A DNA stretch of 44,959 nt from Dimargaris cristalligena. Its lineage: Eukaryota > Kickxellomycota > Dimargaritomycetes > Dimargaritales > Dimargaritaceae. The position numbers and the translations under genes are program-made. The stretch covers positions 1-44,959 of the forward strand of contig JANBQC010000189.1 of NCBI GenBank assembly GCA_027576995.1. The letters are read 5' to 3'. How positions within the stretch are numbered: position 1 is the stretch's first letter; every line of letters begins with the position of its first letter. A model generated the notes under the pieces. It did no database searches. It saw only the letters and a list, made by a program, of their open reading frames with translations, and was not told where the DNA came from. Below are positions 23,908 to 34,668 of this stretch, piece by piece.

Positions 23908-25692
23908 ATGTCTTCCACCGGACCCAACTCTACACCACCGCCGGAAACCTCCGAAGCCGGCACTTTGGACCACGGGGCCCATCAGCACCTACTTCAAGCG
24001 TTTCAAGAGTAAGTGTCGCTTAAAGAGCCCTCTCTAGTTGGTGTGCTCACTATACTTGGCCCAGGCGCCCCCCTAAAACCATATAATGGTCAATGGAAAC
24101 AATAATAACCGGCCTGGACCCTGGGAGCGGTCGAGCCCAGTCAAGTGCCCCCCACCTGGACTGTCAACGCCCAAGTCGGACCTCCAAATATGGGTCAAAA
24201 AACACCGCATGGGGGAGATTGGTCAGCTTCTCGCCCCAAAACCACTGGATAAATAATGGATGCACTGTACCGCCCTAAGCGACTCATGCCCTACAGTCCA
24301 CCCCAACTATCCACCACTCATAGACAGCAGCTTCACTTGCGGAACCAACTGGTGACCAACGACGACCTGCGGACTTTTCAAGTGCATGGTAGTGGGGAAG
24401 GCCCGTCCCCAACCTTCCACTTTCCCGAGCTCCGCTTAGTTGGTGGGGTCGATATAAGTTTCACCGGCGAGGGCTTCGGTACCGCAGTAGCCGGCCTGGT
24501 GGTTCTAGAATTTCCCAGCATGAATGTAAGTGGCCGCCTATTTGGCATTGGGTGTATATCCACCGGCCTTGTCGCCCAACCTCCTCAATATCCGGTATAT
24601 TCCTGCCATGAATAGTAGTGAATCCTACCCAAAGCCATGTGCGCCGTCCCTGCTGACCCCATTGATTAGCACCTGGCTATGAATATTTGGGACTTAACCC
24701 AACGGTATCCGGCCCTCGAACCACCTACTCCACCTCCTAGGTCGTGTATGCAAAATTTAAGGAGTGTCGCTTCGACCTCCCCTACATTCCCGGCTACTTG
24801 GCTTTCCGCGAAGTCCCCATTCTGCAAGGCATGGTTCGAGAGCTACGTGAGCAAGCCCCCGAGTTGTGTCCCCAAATAGTGCTGGTTGACGGCAATGGGG
24901 TGCTACACCCCCGGGGCTTTGGGCTGGCCTGCCACTTGGGGGTTGTCACCAACTTGCCCACCATTGGTGTGGCGAAAAATTTCCTGCAAATCGATGCTGA
25001 GAAGGACCTGACCGTAGCGCGGGTGCGGGAGCGCATGCAACAAATATTAGATGGTGGGGGTGACGAACTGGCCCTAGTTGGTCAATCGGGGCGAACCTGG
25101 GGTGCGGTAAGTACTCACCTACTGTTCTACCTACTAACCTATTCTCTGGCTCTTGAGGCCCCGTCGTTAGTGGATGGGGGCGAATGTAATGGATGGCCCG
25201 CACTTTAACTGAATCTTGGCTACTGTCTCCAACTTTGGCTAATCGGAAAACCCGACTTTGCATCGGGGTCAGTAGTGACAGACTTCTACATACCCCAGGC
25301 ACTTCAATAATGCGGGGGTTGGTTTAGTGTTTTCTCTATTGTTATCGGGGTGTAAGAAATGCCATATTCTCACTATCTTTAAGATTGTCCCTTGGGCCCA
25401 TAGTATACTAACCTAAAATCCCTCTAGTCCTGTCCACTTTTATGATTCTGTGGATGTCGCTTCTATGGTCCCTTATATGCGGTGGGCCTGTATCCATTAT
25501 ACGTCCTAGGCGGTTTGCACCCCAGGAACGACTAAACCCATCTATATATCCACGGGTCACCGCGTCTCCCTTCCCACCGCAGTGGCCCTCGTCAGAGAGT
25601 GCTGTAAATTCCGGATTCCAGAGCCCATTCGCATGGCCGACCAACTGACACGGCAGTATATTCGTAATATGGCCGGCCGCCCCTCCGCCTAG
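23908..25692 (+). CDS. ENDOV: Endonuclease V (inosine-specific nuclease)
   Basis: Four exons, 23908-24008, 24324-24525, 24741-25106 and 25510-25692, keep frame and give 283 residues, the same size as human ENDOV (282). The enzyme cleaves the second phosphodiester bond 3' to inosine or deoxyinosine; eukaryotic members prefer inosine-containing RNA. Catalytic acids are visible: Asp77 in LVGGVDISF, Glu125 in GYLAFREVP and Asp151 in LVDGNGVLHPRGFG. The DNA/RNA-separating wedge is YIPGYLAF at about 116-123, and GVAKNFL follows. The last exon begins AVCTPGTTKPIYIS and contains STGHRVSLPTA and CCKFRIPEPIR, which are strong family blocks and fixed the acceptor at 25509. ATG 23908 was chosen because its frame joins the first splice and gives a normal length. 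The first 30 residues are low-complexity. Confidence 0.94.
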
Positions 25693-26571
25693 CATCGGCT
25701 GTCGGCGTGGAGTTGGCATTGCGCATTTGAGCGTGTTAGCGGAGTGTTTGCATTATATTGACCAGTCTACCGATATTTCCTGCTTAAGGAAGCCAGGTCT
25801 TGTTAATTATTGTACGATTAAACTTCACTATTTCTGGAAAATGCGGAATCGGCTGAGATTTAAAGAATGGCAAGCCATCTAGGGGCTGTATTTTGACCAA
25901 AGAGCTAATATCCCACGATTCTTGTATATTCCCCTAATAAAAATGACTGTACGAGCCGGAATATGACCACGCTGAATCGATGCTCTCTCTCTCTTATCTT
26001 CACCCTCCTCCTCTATATCCACCACAGCCCAGCTCAATGTCTTTGATAGTATTCCATCGAAGCTAGCGGCGGAATCGCCCTAATTGGTGCGAGACAATGA
26101 ATGCCTACTCGCCCTAAGCGCGGTGCACTCTTTATTGCCCTGGATGTTCTTCTTCATTACCGGCCAATCAGCTTTGCTCATTAGCGAAACGATTATATGT
26201 ATACAGGGGGGGGATGCAAGATTAAAGGAGGGGAGTCGTTAATCTTTACGAACGGTCCTTCGATAGTCCAATCGAGGGGCATATCTATTTCCGGCATAAA
26301 TCAGCGTGGCTGTTCTATCCTGCCCCGGTTCGGGCGGATAATCTTACGATTGTACCCCTCTAATTGTATTGGAAATATCAAAGGGGACCTTATGGTAGGG
26401 GTAGAGCTGAACGCGACCAGCCTTGTACTCCACACATATATTGAGTCGTTCGAAAATGGGCCCTTATCCACAATTGCCCTTTTTAATAGCGAGCGGGGCA
26501 TATCTGTAACTGCAATTATCATCCCATGAATATTATAGTGAATTCTCTGGCACCCTCTTCCCCGTATCTTC
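25693..26571. other. Intergenic, no gene seen
   Basis: Downstream of endonuclease V and upstream of the small secreted protein. An open frame at 26197-26529 has an equally open opposite frame and no motif, so I do not call it. Confidence 0.55.
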
Positions 26572-26578
26572 TATAAAA
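26572..26578 (+). promoter_or_regulatory. Candidate TATA box (TATAAAA)
   Basis: TATAAAA lies 158 bases before the secreted-protein ATG, with a C/T-rich start-like sequence about 20 to 30 bases beyond it. It supports 26736-27131 being a real transcribed gene. Confidence 0.5.
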
Positions 26579-26735
26579 CGCAGCTCCTCGCCTCTAGATT
26601 ATTCAATAAATTGTATAGTTTTCTCGGCGCTAAACCTTTTTTATTATTCATCCGTCGCCTGTGCAGTACATATCAACATTTTTGCTCTCCCGCCACTTTA
26701 TCTCCCGCTTTTAACTGATTATAGTTGTGATTACC

Positions 26736-27131
26736 ATGAAAATTGAATCATGTCTTTTGGTTATCGGCCTGGCCACTTGCGCCCAGGCTGTTGTGCCCTT
26801 GCCCCCGGCCCATGATACACCGTCCCACCCCTTCTCACCAGCCCAGGTCCGTCAACCGCCGACCTTCGCCCGGCGATCGGGGGCGCATCTGAAAGGAACC
26901 AGCCGGAACCGCCTGCATATTATCCGTAGCGAGCGCCATGTCCATCTCTATCTGGGTCATAACCGTCGTCACCTCAAGTCCCGATCCACTCGTCTCTACC
27001 CACACCACCACACTTCACCCTTAACCCCTTTAATCGAATACACCCGTCGAACCGTGTCTTTGGCCATGGGCCGAGTTCAGTCCTTTTGGACCAGCCTTCG
27101 ACTATTCAAGACGCGGACCGAGCATCACTAG
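26736..27131 (+). CDS. Small secreted, Arg/His-rich basic protein
   Basis: A 131-residue intronless frame. Residues 1-18, MKIESCLLVIGLATCAQA, form a textbook signal peptide: a charged start, a hydrophobic core and A-Q-A before the likely cut. The mature part of about 113 residues has no cysteine. By eye it carries roughly 16 Arg, 3 Lys and 13 His but only 4 or so acidic residues, so it would be strongly positive, more so at low pH. A Pro-rich stretch comes first, then blocks such as RLHIIRSERHVHLYLGHNRR. I recognise no family. A secreted cationic peptide could bind cell walls, membranes or nucleic acid, or be an effector, but this is inference. A TATAAAA box upstream supports expression. The alternative is a chance frame, made less likely by the signal peptide and promoter. 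Confidence 0.6.
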   Translation: MKIESCLLVIGLATCAQAVVPLPPAHDTPSHPFSPAQVRQPPTFARRSGAHLKGTSRNRLHIIRSERHVHLYLGHNRRHLKSRSTRLYPHHHTSPLTPLIEYTRRTVSLAMGRVQSFWTSLRLFKTRTEHH

Positions 27132-27560
27132 AAAACGGGACTCGGTATGATCACTCTTGCCATACATCTCCTAGCGTGTTGCCCGCTTCATCTCACCGCC
27201 TTACGCTGCTCTATAAAATAGGTCATTTGTACGCCCTATGAAATGGGGGATATATACCCCAGTGTTGCTGCCAAGGCTTGTCTCCCGCTCAAATCATATT
27301 TCACATACTCGAGCGCAATTCATTTACTCAGGATTCATCTATTGCCGTTTCTTCTATATTCGTAGTTATTGTATTTTAAAGCATATATATTTTTTTTAAA
27401 AAAAGTGAGGTATTTTGTCTACCTAAATCCGAGGAGAGAATGGAAGCCACGATGAAGATATTGCAATATAGGGCCGGGATAAGGGGATAGATACGCACCT
27501 TGCGAAAACCAAGTTGGTCACGGCCGATAGTGAGCGGCTTTCCACCCAAGGACCAAGTGC
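27132..27560. other. Convergent 3' region between secreted protein and YIP4
   Basis: AT-rich sequence with T and A runs near 27390-27405. Expected to hold the two 3' ends. No gene recognised. Confidence 0.6.
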
Positions 27561-28961
27561 TCAGGAGATTAAAATAATCCAGCCAATGACAAAGAAGAAT
27601 AGATAGATGGGATACAGGGCCAGGACACGGCGGTTGGGTAAGTGGGCATCGGCCAGAAACCCAACGGACGCATAGGTGGCCCAGGCGATGGCAATGACCA
27701 CCACAATGACACGCACCAACAGGAAGCGTACAAACAGGGTGATTAAACCCGCAACGTTGAGCGGAAAGATACAATAGCCGAGGACACACACGCTTTGGAA
27801 GAAGGAGCTGCGTTTAGTTCATCCGGGATAGTGGAAGGAAAAACGGGGCATTGTTGTTGAAACGAGAACAGGGTGTACATACGTGATGAGCAGTTAGTAA
27901 TCGGTAAGGCAGGTGGAGCGGGGGGGGAATAGTCAGGTGGTATTTAATAGGCGTAGTGGGGCAATGCCAAGGAGTAGCTTACATTCGGCCACCAAGCAGC
28001 TTAGAGTTGAGGGTAACGATGGCAGCACCGGCCCAGACGATCACGAAGACGCCCGTAAAGACGGCAGCGGACTGCTGATTTGGGGCCTGTAAGCTCATAA
28101 TACTGGAGTTGCATCCGGGATAAAGTAAGAGGGGGGAGAGTCCAACATAATTAGTAAACAGTGAAGGGGAATAGGAAACGGCCGACATATGGGTGGGTGG
28201 AAAAGGGAAAGCGAAACTGTAACTGACTTCCTGATCGGCGCGTTAGATACCCAAAACTAGATTATTCCAACCAGGTAAAGGGCTGCGGGAATGGACTGGG
28301 CAGGCAAAGGTGGCAGAACTTACATTGCTAGACTCAGACATAGCAGCAACGGGCCCCATAGATCCCAGTCTCGTAGTGAATTCTCCCGCTGGCGCGGCAA
28401 TAGGACTTGAGATAATTTAAACCAGACATTGCTTAAGTCCCGCATCTGATGGTAATTAAAGTAGATGTATACATGGAGATAAGGTTCGTTGATAACAGTT
28501 AGGGGTTTAAATATGTACAGTACAGCCCTCTACGGACTAACCCCCTTGGGCCGAAAGCGGGGAGGCCGGCCTTGGCAAAAAACCCCCCCTTGAGTGGGAT
28601 TTCACCCCAGGGTCGCTGAGGGTAGAAGTGGTTTTTACAATGTCCCTAACCTAAATTGGGGGGACCATGGACCAGGTGAACGGAAGAACGGCGAGTTTGG
28701 GCTTCAGCCCCAGTCACTTACGATAGTCGTCCAGACGGGCTCATCCAGGGTGTTTCCGTAGATGGGCACGCTGTTTTCGTTGGCGGGGGCCAAATGGGCG
28801 GTGTTAACGGTATGGTTATCAGTGGTACCTCGCGTGGCCGTGTTCATGCGGCCGCTGACGGGGGGGTAGTTGGAAGTAGCGGTGTCATCGGTCTCGATGG
28901 CGAGACCATGCGTGAAATTGGGAGTGTCCCGGCCACTGGGGATGGTGGTGTATTGACTCAT
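27561..28961 (-). CDS. YIP4: Yip4/YIPF6 family Golgi membrane protein
   Basis: Four exons, 28961-28722, 28445-28324, 28102-27983 and 27807-27561, keep frame and give 242 residues; human YIPF6 has 236. YIP proteins are five-helix membrane proteins of the ER-Golgi that bind Rab GTPases and shape vesicle traffic. Family blocks are clear and were used to place the exons: NTLDEPVWTTI at the end of exon 1, then LRDWDLWGPLLLCL in exon 2, VFVIVWAGAAIVTLNSKLLG in exon 3, and SFFQSVCVLGYCIFPLNVA in exon 4. ADAHLPNRRVLALYPIYLF leads into the last helix, FFFVIGWIILIS. The cytosolic N-terminus of about 70 residues is Thr/Asn-rich and not conserved. The gene diverges from the first DEDDh gene across about 400 bases, so the two may share a promoter region. 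Confidence 0.94.
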
Positions 28962-29369
28962 GGTGAAAACGGATGGGAGGGGGCTGAGCTACAAAGAGAA
29001 GCCTGGAAATAAACAGTGGAGACGCCACGGGCGATGGAAACAAGTCAAATGAGGATGAGGAAAAAGGAAGGGATGGGAGGAGGGCAAAGGGAAAGGGGAA
29101 TGGCGTTCCGAGGTCGGAGATTCCAACACAGCGTTTTCAGTTCTACATGCGTGGGGCTGCTCTTCCCACTTCCTGCTTCCTATATATCTATCGCAGCACC
29201 CGCTCCACCCAAACGGGGAAGTTCCCCTTTGCTCCTCACTTCTCACTTCTTGCCATATCATCATCGCTCTTGTGCGTATATAGTATTATCATTGTCCCCT
29301 TTCTATACCGGCTCTCTACCCTCCCCATTTCCGGGCCTTCGTCCTATCTAGTCTCGACCGCTCTCTCCA
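28962..29369. promoter_or_regulatory. Divergent promoter region, YIP4 and DEDDh gene 1
   Basis: 408 bases lie between the two start codons on opposite strands. The part near YIP4 is purine-rich on the plus strand and the part near the DEDDh gene pyrimidine-rich, so each leader is pyrimidine-rich in its own direction. A weak TATATA element is near 29278. Both 5' leaders must fit here. Confidence 0.6.
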
Positions 29370-30169
29370 ATGCCACGTGCGCAGCCCAACGCTCTGGACC
29401 AGTACAAAAACAACCTGGCCTCCGCCCGCCAGCTTGCGGAACACCCCCAGTTCTCCGCTCTATGCATCGACATTGAAGCGTACGAGCGGAATAATGGCCG
29501 ACTCACTGAAATTGGCTGGTGTTTCTACGAAGCGGGGGGGAAAGAGCCGCAAGTCACCCACTACATTGTATCGGAGAACACCCATTTGTGCAACGGCCAA
29601 TATGTCCCCGACCGCCGCTATAATTTCAGTTTCGGCGAAAGTAAAACCGCCTCCCTCGTCGAGATCCTCCAAGCCCTGCAGGATACGGTCCAGCAGCTTG
29701 AGCCGCAGACCCTGGTCGGCCACGATCTGGGCAGTGATTTGCGATACCTGTCCGAGGGTGGCGTAGACCTGCGGGATATGCCCGTGTTGCAATTCGACAC
29801 CAAGACGCTCTACTGCGCGCACACCAACAATGTCCGGAATGGCCGGAAGCTCGGGATCGTTCTAGATAAAATGGATATTCCATCAGGAATCCTTCACAAT
29901 GCTGGTAAGGATCAATTATATGTATAAAGTGCCGACTGGGCGCGGAAGATCAGGCTGGCTAGGGTCGGTCCGGGACAACGCCCAGTTTTTTCAGCGTACT
30001 AGGTGATGGGTTGAGGCGATGCCATTATCAATCTACCCAGAGACTGTCACTCAAATTAATAATATATGTATGATTTTTGTTGCCTCGATTTATAACTGGG
30101 GTTCCTCCTATAGGTAACGACGCCTATTATACCATGAAGTTATTCCTCCGGTTGGTCGGCATCGAATAG
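29370..30169 (+). CDS. Gfd2/YDR514C-like DEDDh exonuclease-domain protein, paralogue 1
   Basis: Two exons, 29370-29904 and 30114-30169, give 196 residues. This is the DEDDh fold of the yeast Gfd2/YDR514C group, a 3'-5' exonuclease-like domain found across fungi whose substrate is poorly known. All acid-site positions are kept: Asp34 and Glu36 in LCIDIEAYE, Asp123 in GHDLGSDLRYL, and His176 with Asp181 in LHNAGNDAYY. The block HYIVSENTHLCNGQYVP is typical of the group. The intron splits the glycine codon just before the final N-D, so unspliced mRNA would lose the last catalytic aspartate. This copy is almost only the nuclease domain. A longer paralogue follows about 680 bases downstream on the same strand. 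Confidence 0.88.
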
Positions 30170-30781
30170 TCTCCACGGTGGACCGCCCAAATAGTAGTGG
30201 CCCGAGTTCCCCCCCCCCTCCTTCTAGCCTCGGCCATCTAGTATTCCGTCCCTATTCTGAAACAGCGGCTTCCAAAGCACCCTGACCATGGCGACCCGCC
30301 CCCGCCTTGGAGTCATTTTTCCATTGTTTTCTTGAATTAATCCCCTAAAAAAATACACTTACATAAATTGGATGACCTACAAAACTGAAGGAAAGTGTAG
30401 CATTCTTGAAGTATTTTGTTTGTAAGGCGAGAGGCTCAACATTGGACAGCGAGATGTCGAGCTAGTAGCAGGAAGGTTGAAGGGTTTTGATAAAGGATAG
30501 GGGAAGGTCGATAATCAGGGATTGGCCCCCTGGTCCAGCTACTGGTTTGTTCCGTCTGCGCTTCGTTTCACGCCCCCTCTCCAGCTCTCTCGTCCAGTTG
30601 ACGACGACCAATATGTGTGGTTGATTTGTCCTCCTCTATTTTTTTTCTCTTCCTGATACAAAGAAGGGTGTGGGAGGCGCCTTCCTCCCTCCCATTGCCC
30701 GGGGTTCTCCATCTTCCATTCCGCGGGTTTGACATTAGCTCTTTTTACTTAGATAGGTTGTATCTGTTTTTATTTTCCATG
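30170..30781. other. Spacer between the DEDDh paralogues
   Basis: 3' flank of the first and 5' flank of the second paralogue. No coding segment is recognised. Intergenic size is ordinary for this window. Confidence 0.6.
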
Positions 30782-30789
30782 TATAAATA
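30782..30789 (+). promoter_or_regulatory. Candidate TATA box (TATAAATA) for DEDDh gene 2
   Basis: TATAAATA lies 69 bases before the ATG at 30851. A transcription start about 30 bases downstream would place that ATG first in the mRNA, supporting the longer protein with a mitochondrial-type leader. Confidence 0.5.
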
Positions 30790-30850
30790 AGCGAGGGTCC
30801 CTCAGTCCGCGCATTGCCCCGCAACGAAGTCAGTCTACCGTCCTGGAGTT

Positions 30851-32047
30851 ATGCGCTGTGCCTTACTACCTCTACTATCAACCTCCACTCTCCGTCTATT
30901 CCGCCTGTATCCCCTTTTCACCCCCTTGACCCCCGTTGTTCCATTACCCTTGGCCATTCGGGATCCTTTGCATTGGTTCACTCAAACCGCTAGTCGATCC
31001 AGAAAGTCGAAAGTCGCCATGGGATGCCAACCTAATCCTAACAAAGCCGCCGTTACCCCTGGTCCAGGCAACTCGAAACGGGTCGCGTCCAAGGTCAACC
31101 GACCGTCCACCAAACGTATCCTCAAGACCCAGGGTCCCGATTCGCCTGCCTCCAAAGCGGACCGCAAGACCGACTCTACGGGGAAGGCCCCCGGCCGGTC
31201 AGCCAAGGCCTGCGATGGCAAGGATAAGAATTCGAGCCAGAAAAAGCCCCGGCCCAACCCTGATAACCCCCCTGTGGTTAGCGAGCAGCAGCTGGCTGGT
31301 TACCGTAGCCTCTTGAAAAACACTCTTAAGATGGTCGATGACGGCAAGCACACCATCTTGTGTTTAGACATTGAGGCCTACGAACACGACCAAAACAAGC
31401 TCACCGAAGTGGGCTGGTGCATGTACGATCCCGTAACCCGCCAAATTACCACGCGCCATATTATTATCAAGGAGACCATCAAACTATACAACGGCCGCTT
31501 TGTGGCCGATAATAAGCACCGCTTCAACTTCGGCAAATCCCAGGTCATGCCCCGTTACGAAGGTCTGATGGAACTTCATGCGGCCGTTACCAAAGCCTAT
31601 CCCATTGCCTTTCTAGGCCACGACGTGGCAAGCGACATCAAATTCTTGAAATCCGAGGATATGCATTTGCACCATTCCGTGCCCCGCCTCGACACCAAGG
31701 CTCTGTACTGCGCACACACCAAGAACCCCCGCAACGGACGTCGCCTGGCTATTCTACTCGAGGAACTGGGCATTGAATATTCCCATCTTCATAATGCCGG
31801 TAAGTCAATGCTGCCCGATATGTCTTTGTATTTTCTCTAGACCAGTTTGGCTGCGTCCCTGATTCCCAACGATACGCAGCCTTCCACTCTAACTCGTATA
31901 CGCATGGTTTCGGCCTTGATTGTTTATTGAATTTATGAAACTCTGACCCTTTACCCGCATTTAGGAAACGACGCCCATTACACAATGCTGGTATTCCTTA
32001 AGATCATGGAGCAGAATCGGCTGGACTCCCCTGACCAGCCCAATTAA
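30851..32047 (+). CDS. Gfd2/YDR514C-like DEDDh exonuclease-domain protein, paralogue 2 with basic extension
   Basis: Two exons, 30851-31799 and 31965-32047, give 343 residues from the first ATG, or 287 from a second in-frame ATG at 31019 whose context is stronger (GTCGCCATGG). The DEDDh domain occupies about the last 175 residues: Asp173 and Glu175 in ILCLDIEAYE, Asp in GHDVASDIKFL, and His plus Asp in LHNAGNDAHY. It is paralogous to the gene just upstream: the domain aligns through its length, and the intron interrupts the same glycine codon in the same phase. Unlike that copy it has about 110 extra residues rich in Lys, Pro and Ser (for example KRVASKVNRPSTKRI), which could bind RNA or act as a nuclear signal. 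The first 56 residues are hydrophobic and Arg-containing without acids until late, like a mitochondrial presequence, so two forms are possible. Substrate unknown. Confidence 0.88.
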
Positions 32048-33211
32048 TATTCCACAACTTACTATTCATTAGGGGGGGAGGCGTACTTTCCCAAGCCGCC
32101 TCCAATCCTCTAAGTCAAACCACCCCCCCCACCTCCATAGCCACTTCCCATTTGTTTAACTTCAACAAAGGAGGGTTATGAAATATCGCAATATCTTTCC
32201 TATGATGATATTTGCTGAACGTGCGGGGCGTGTCAGATGTTGCGATTGTTTTTCAGGGAGGGCTGGCTAGAGCTGGAGGCTGATGTCCAGGAATGAGTGC
32301 CCCCTTCCTATTTTTTATATTTATTTCATTGCTTTTTATATTCATATTCATACCGCAATTCACGGCAACATCATTTGTACCTGGCACTGTATTGCTACTG
32401 CTCCTATCCTTTGGATAAGTGCATTTCCAAAGCTTATCTGTGTAATAATATCGGATAAACCGTCGGTCGTTTTATATAAGTCCAAGCGGGAGTAGAACGC
32501 CTTTCAACTGCGATACAGCAGGCAATCTAGAAATGAGGCGACTTGAATGAATCCGTCCGTGCATTTCGAGCCGGATGGTCGAATGTTTAGGAACTATAAA
32601 AATGTCCCCTTCGGGACCCGATTATCGTCGACCTACAAAACCGAGCTGTAACTATAATCTCGAATCTGTAGGCGGGATTTTCCTATACAAATGAAATATA
32701 GGCAATCATATCCCAGTATGTACTGGTGAATATAACGCGTTTATTACCAAGCTGGGTTATACAGTTGTTAATCCAAGGCAGATGGGCCAGGATACTAGTG
32801 TACATATGGGATAACTTCGCTGTTCTCTCGGTGTCCCAATTCGAAGATGATTCGGAGAGACACAACCCCGCCCCTAGGTATCACATCTACCCAGGCGAAC
32901 GGACTATAGTTCCATCCTCCAAGGACCCATTGCCGGAGAGGCTGAGAGTCTGTGACCAGGCCCACGCCTGGTGCATCCGGGGGTTAAGGCAGGTGCCCTG
33001 TGGGGGGTTACATCCAGGGGGCCCGGGCTTACTTGCGGCGACATTCCCGAACCAAAGTGGGTATTCCCCCGCCCTTCAAACGATAGTGTGGTTTGTCCGC
33101 ACCATCCACCCCCCTCCCTTTTCTGACCCTTCCATTATCCCTGGAACAGGGCGGAGGGGGTTTTTTTTTAGGAAATGAATACTTTAGCTTGAGACACACG
33201 ATCCGGCGATC
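32048..33211. other. Convergent intergenic region, no gene seen
   Basis: 3' flanks of DEDDh gene 2 (plus) and of the unknown two-exon gene (minus). A 150-codon plus-strand open frame at 32726-33178 has no family motif, no signal and no splice continuation, so it is not called. Confidence 0.55.
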
Positions 33212-34668
33212 TTAAGATCGAGAGGTTTGGGCTTGGATAAATTCGTAAATGGCTATCACTCCAGCACGTACTTCGTTGTCCGTGAGGGGAACGGAAGGCG
33301 GCGGGGATAGTACCGGGGGCGGGGAAGATGTCTCGGTTCCTAATGGACACTGCTGATCCAATTCCTGGTCCAGCCCAAATGCAATTAACCAGTCCGTGTC
33401 CGTTAGGTCCGTGAGGTCCACCGAGGTGGTAATCGGGTCCGGGTTGGGTTCCTCTACTTTGGTGCGAGGCCGTGGCTTTTCGGAGGGAAGGAGGGGTTCG
33501 AAGTACGCCTCGTCATATGCGAATTTCGATTTCTCCGTGGGTTTGGTGGCGGTATCCAGGGCATAGTTGATAATGTCCTCGACTGAACTAAACATCTCCC
33601 CCTCCAAAAACAAAACATCCTCCACTTTTCCGTAAACGCGGGTGTATATCTCCTTGAGAACCGGCATTTTGAAAGAGGGGGGGCAGGTTAGGGTCAGGAC
33701 CCGCCGGCGGAGTTGTTCGAGGTTTTCGGGGGGTGGGTATTCGATGGGGGCCCGGGTGATGCCTTTGGGGGGCTTTACCAATCGGCTTAGGAGAAATACG
33801 TAGCTTGCGGATTCGATGGATGTCACGTAAAGGGATTTGCCGAAGAGGTTCGTTAGGGCTTGTCCCTGCGGTTAGAAAGGGGCGGGGGATAATGTGAGCA
33901 CGGAGGCGATACACGGGGCATTCAATACAAAAAAAAGTTAAGTCTAGCACACTGTAATAAAATTTTTTCTACGGACTAGCTTTCCATAGCCGATGAAATG
34001 GGCGTAGGTGGTGCACTGTCCGGGGGTGAGTTCGGAAGATTCCCTTCCAGAAGCCGGCACCCTGGCTTCCACGCGAAGAAGGGCCTGGGTATTAAAGCCT
34101 CTCCAATAAAACTTACCAATTTTGCGTAGGGGAAGACGACGGGGGCCCCGTACTTTTCCTTGTAGTAGGGCACGATGTGGCAAATATTGATGGATGGGAA
34201 GGGGTCCCATAGTTGCAGAAACAACTGCTTGATGTCGTTAAAGGCTAGATTGTGCTGGGGGACGTGCGTACCCCCGTTTTGTACAGTATTTAGAATAACG
34301 TCGTCGACGGACGATTGCAGCGAACTAGCAACGTACGCCGGCTGGCGTTTCGCTTTGCGCGGATTGACGACTGTGGGATGGGACGAGGTGGCAATGGCGT
34401 TCCGAAGGCGAACATCCCAAACGGATTCGGGGGCCGTAGGAGCACCCCAGCCCACCGGAGAGGGCGAGCGCTTAATACTGGGTTGGCTCGGGGGCGCAGG
34501 TCTGCTTTCGGCAGCGGGCGGACTAGCAGGCTCGACATTGGGCAATCCGGGGGAAGTAGCAACCTGTGTACGTCTGGGAATGCGCTTGGAGAAATCGATG
34601 GTGGGTTGGTCCCCGGGCTTTTGACAGATATTTCGAAACAGGCTCGAAGTGTTGGGAGGCCGAGACAT
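33212..34668 (-). CDS. Unknown protein with a possible LOTUS/OST-HTH-like segment
   Basis: Two exons, 34668-34117 and 33865-33212, joined in frame by a 251-base GTAAGT...CGCAG intron, give 401 residues. I do not recognise the family with certainty. Residues 1-140 are low-complexity, rich in Pro and Ser, with basic patches (PRKAKRQ). Residues about 143-215, across the splice, read NDIKQLFLQLWDPFPSI, then YYKEKYGAPVVFPYAKL joined to GQALTNLFGKSLYVTSI. That order (helix, short conserved Y-x-x-x-Y/F-G, helix ending in a leucine, then a strand) resembles the winged-helix LOTUS/OST-HTH domain of RNA-binding proteins, but this is a visual match only. A mixed middle region and an acidic Asp/Thr-Pro tail follow. 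The unspliced frame would end soon after the donor in unrelated sequence. A shorter intron ending at 34085 is possible but would be only 32 bases. Confidence 0.6.

Noticed and set aside
26197..26529. 110-codon plus-strand frame and its opposite-strand mirror
   Set aside because: Both strands are open over the same interval and neither has a motif, so neither is supported.
32726..33178. 150-codon plus-strand frame upstream of the unknown minus-strand gene
   Set aside because: Mixed composition without hydrophobic, repeat or catalytic pattern, no promoter signal, and it sits in a convergent 3' region.
33953..34116. Extra exon in the unknown gene after a 32-base intron
   Set aside because: It needs an abnormally short intron and a poor donor, while direct splicing 34117 to 33865 is in phase with good signals.
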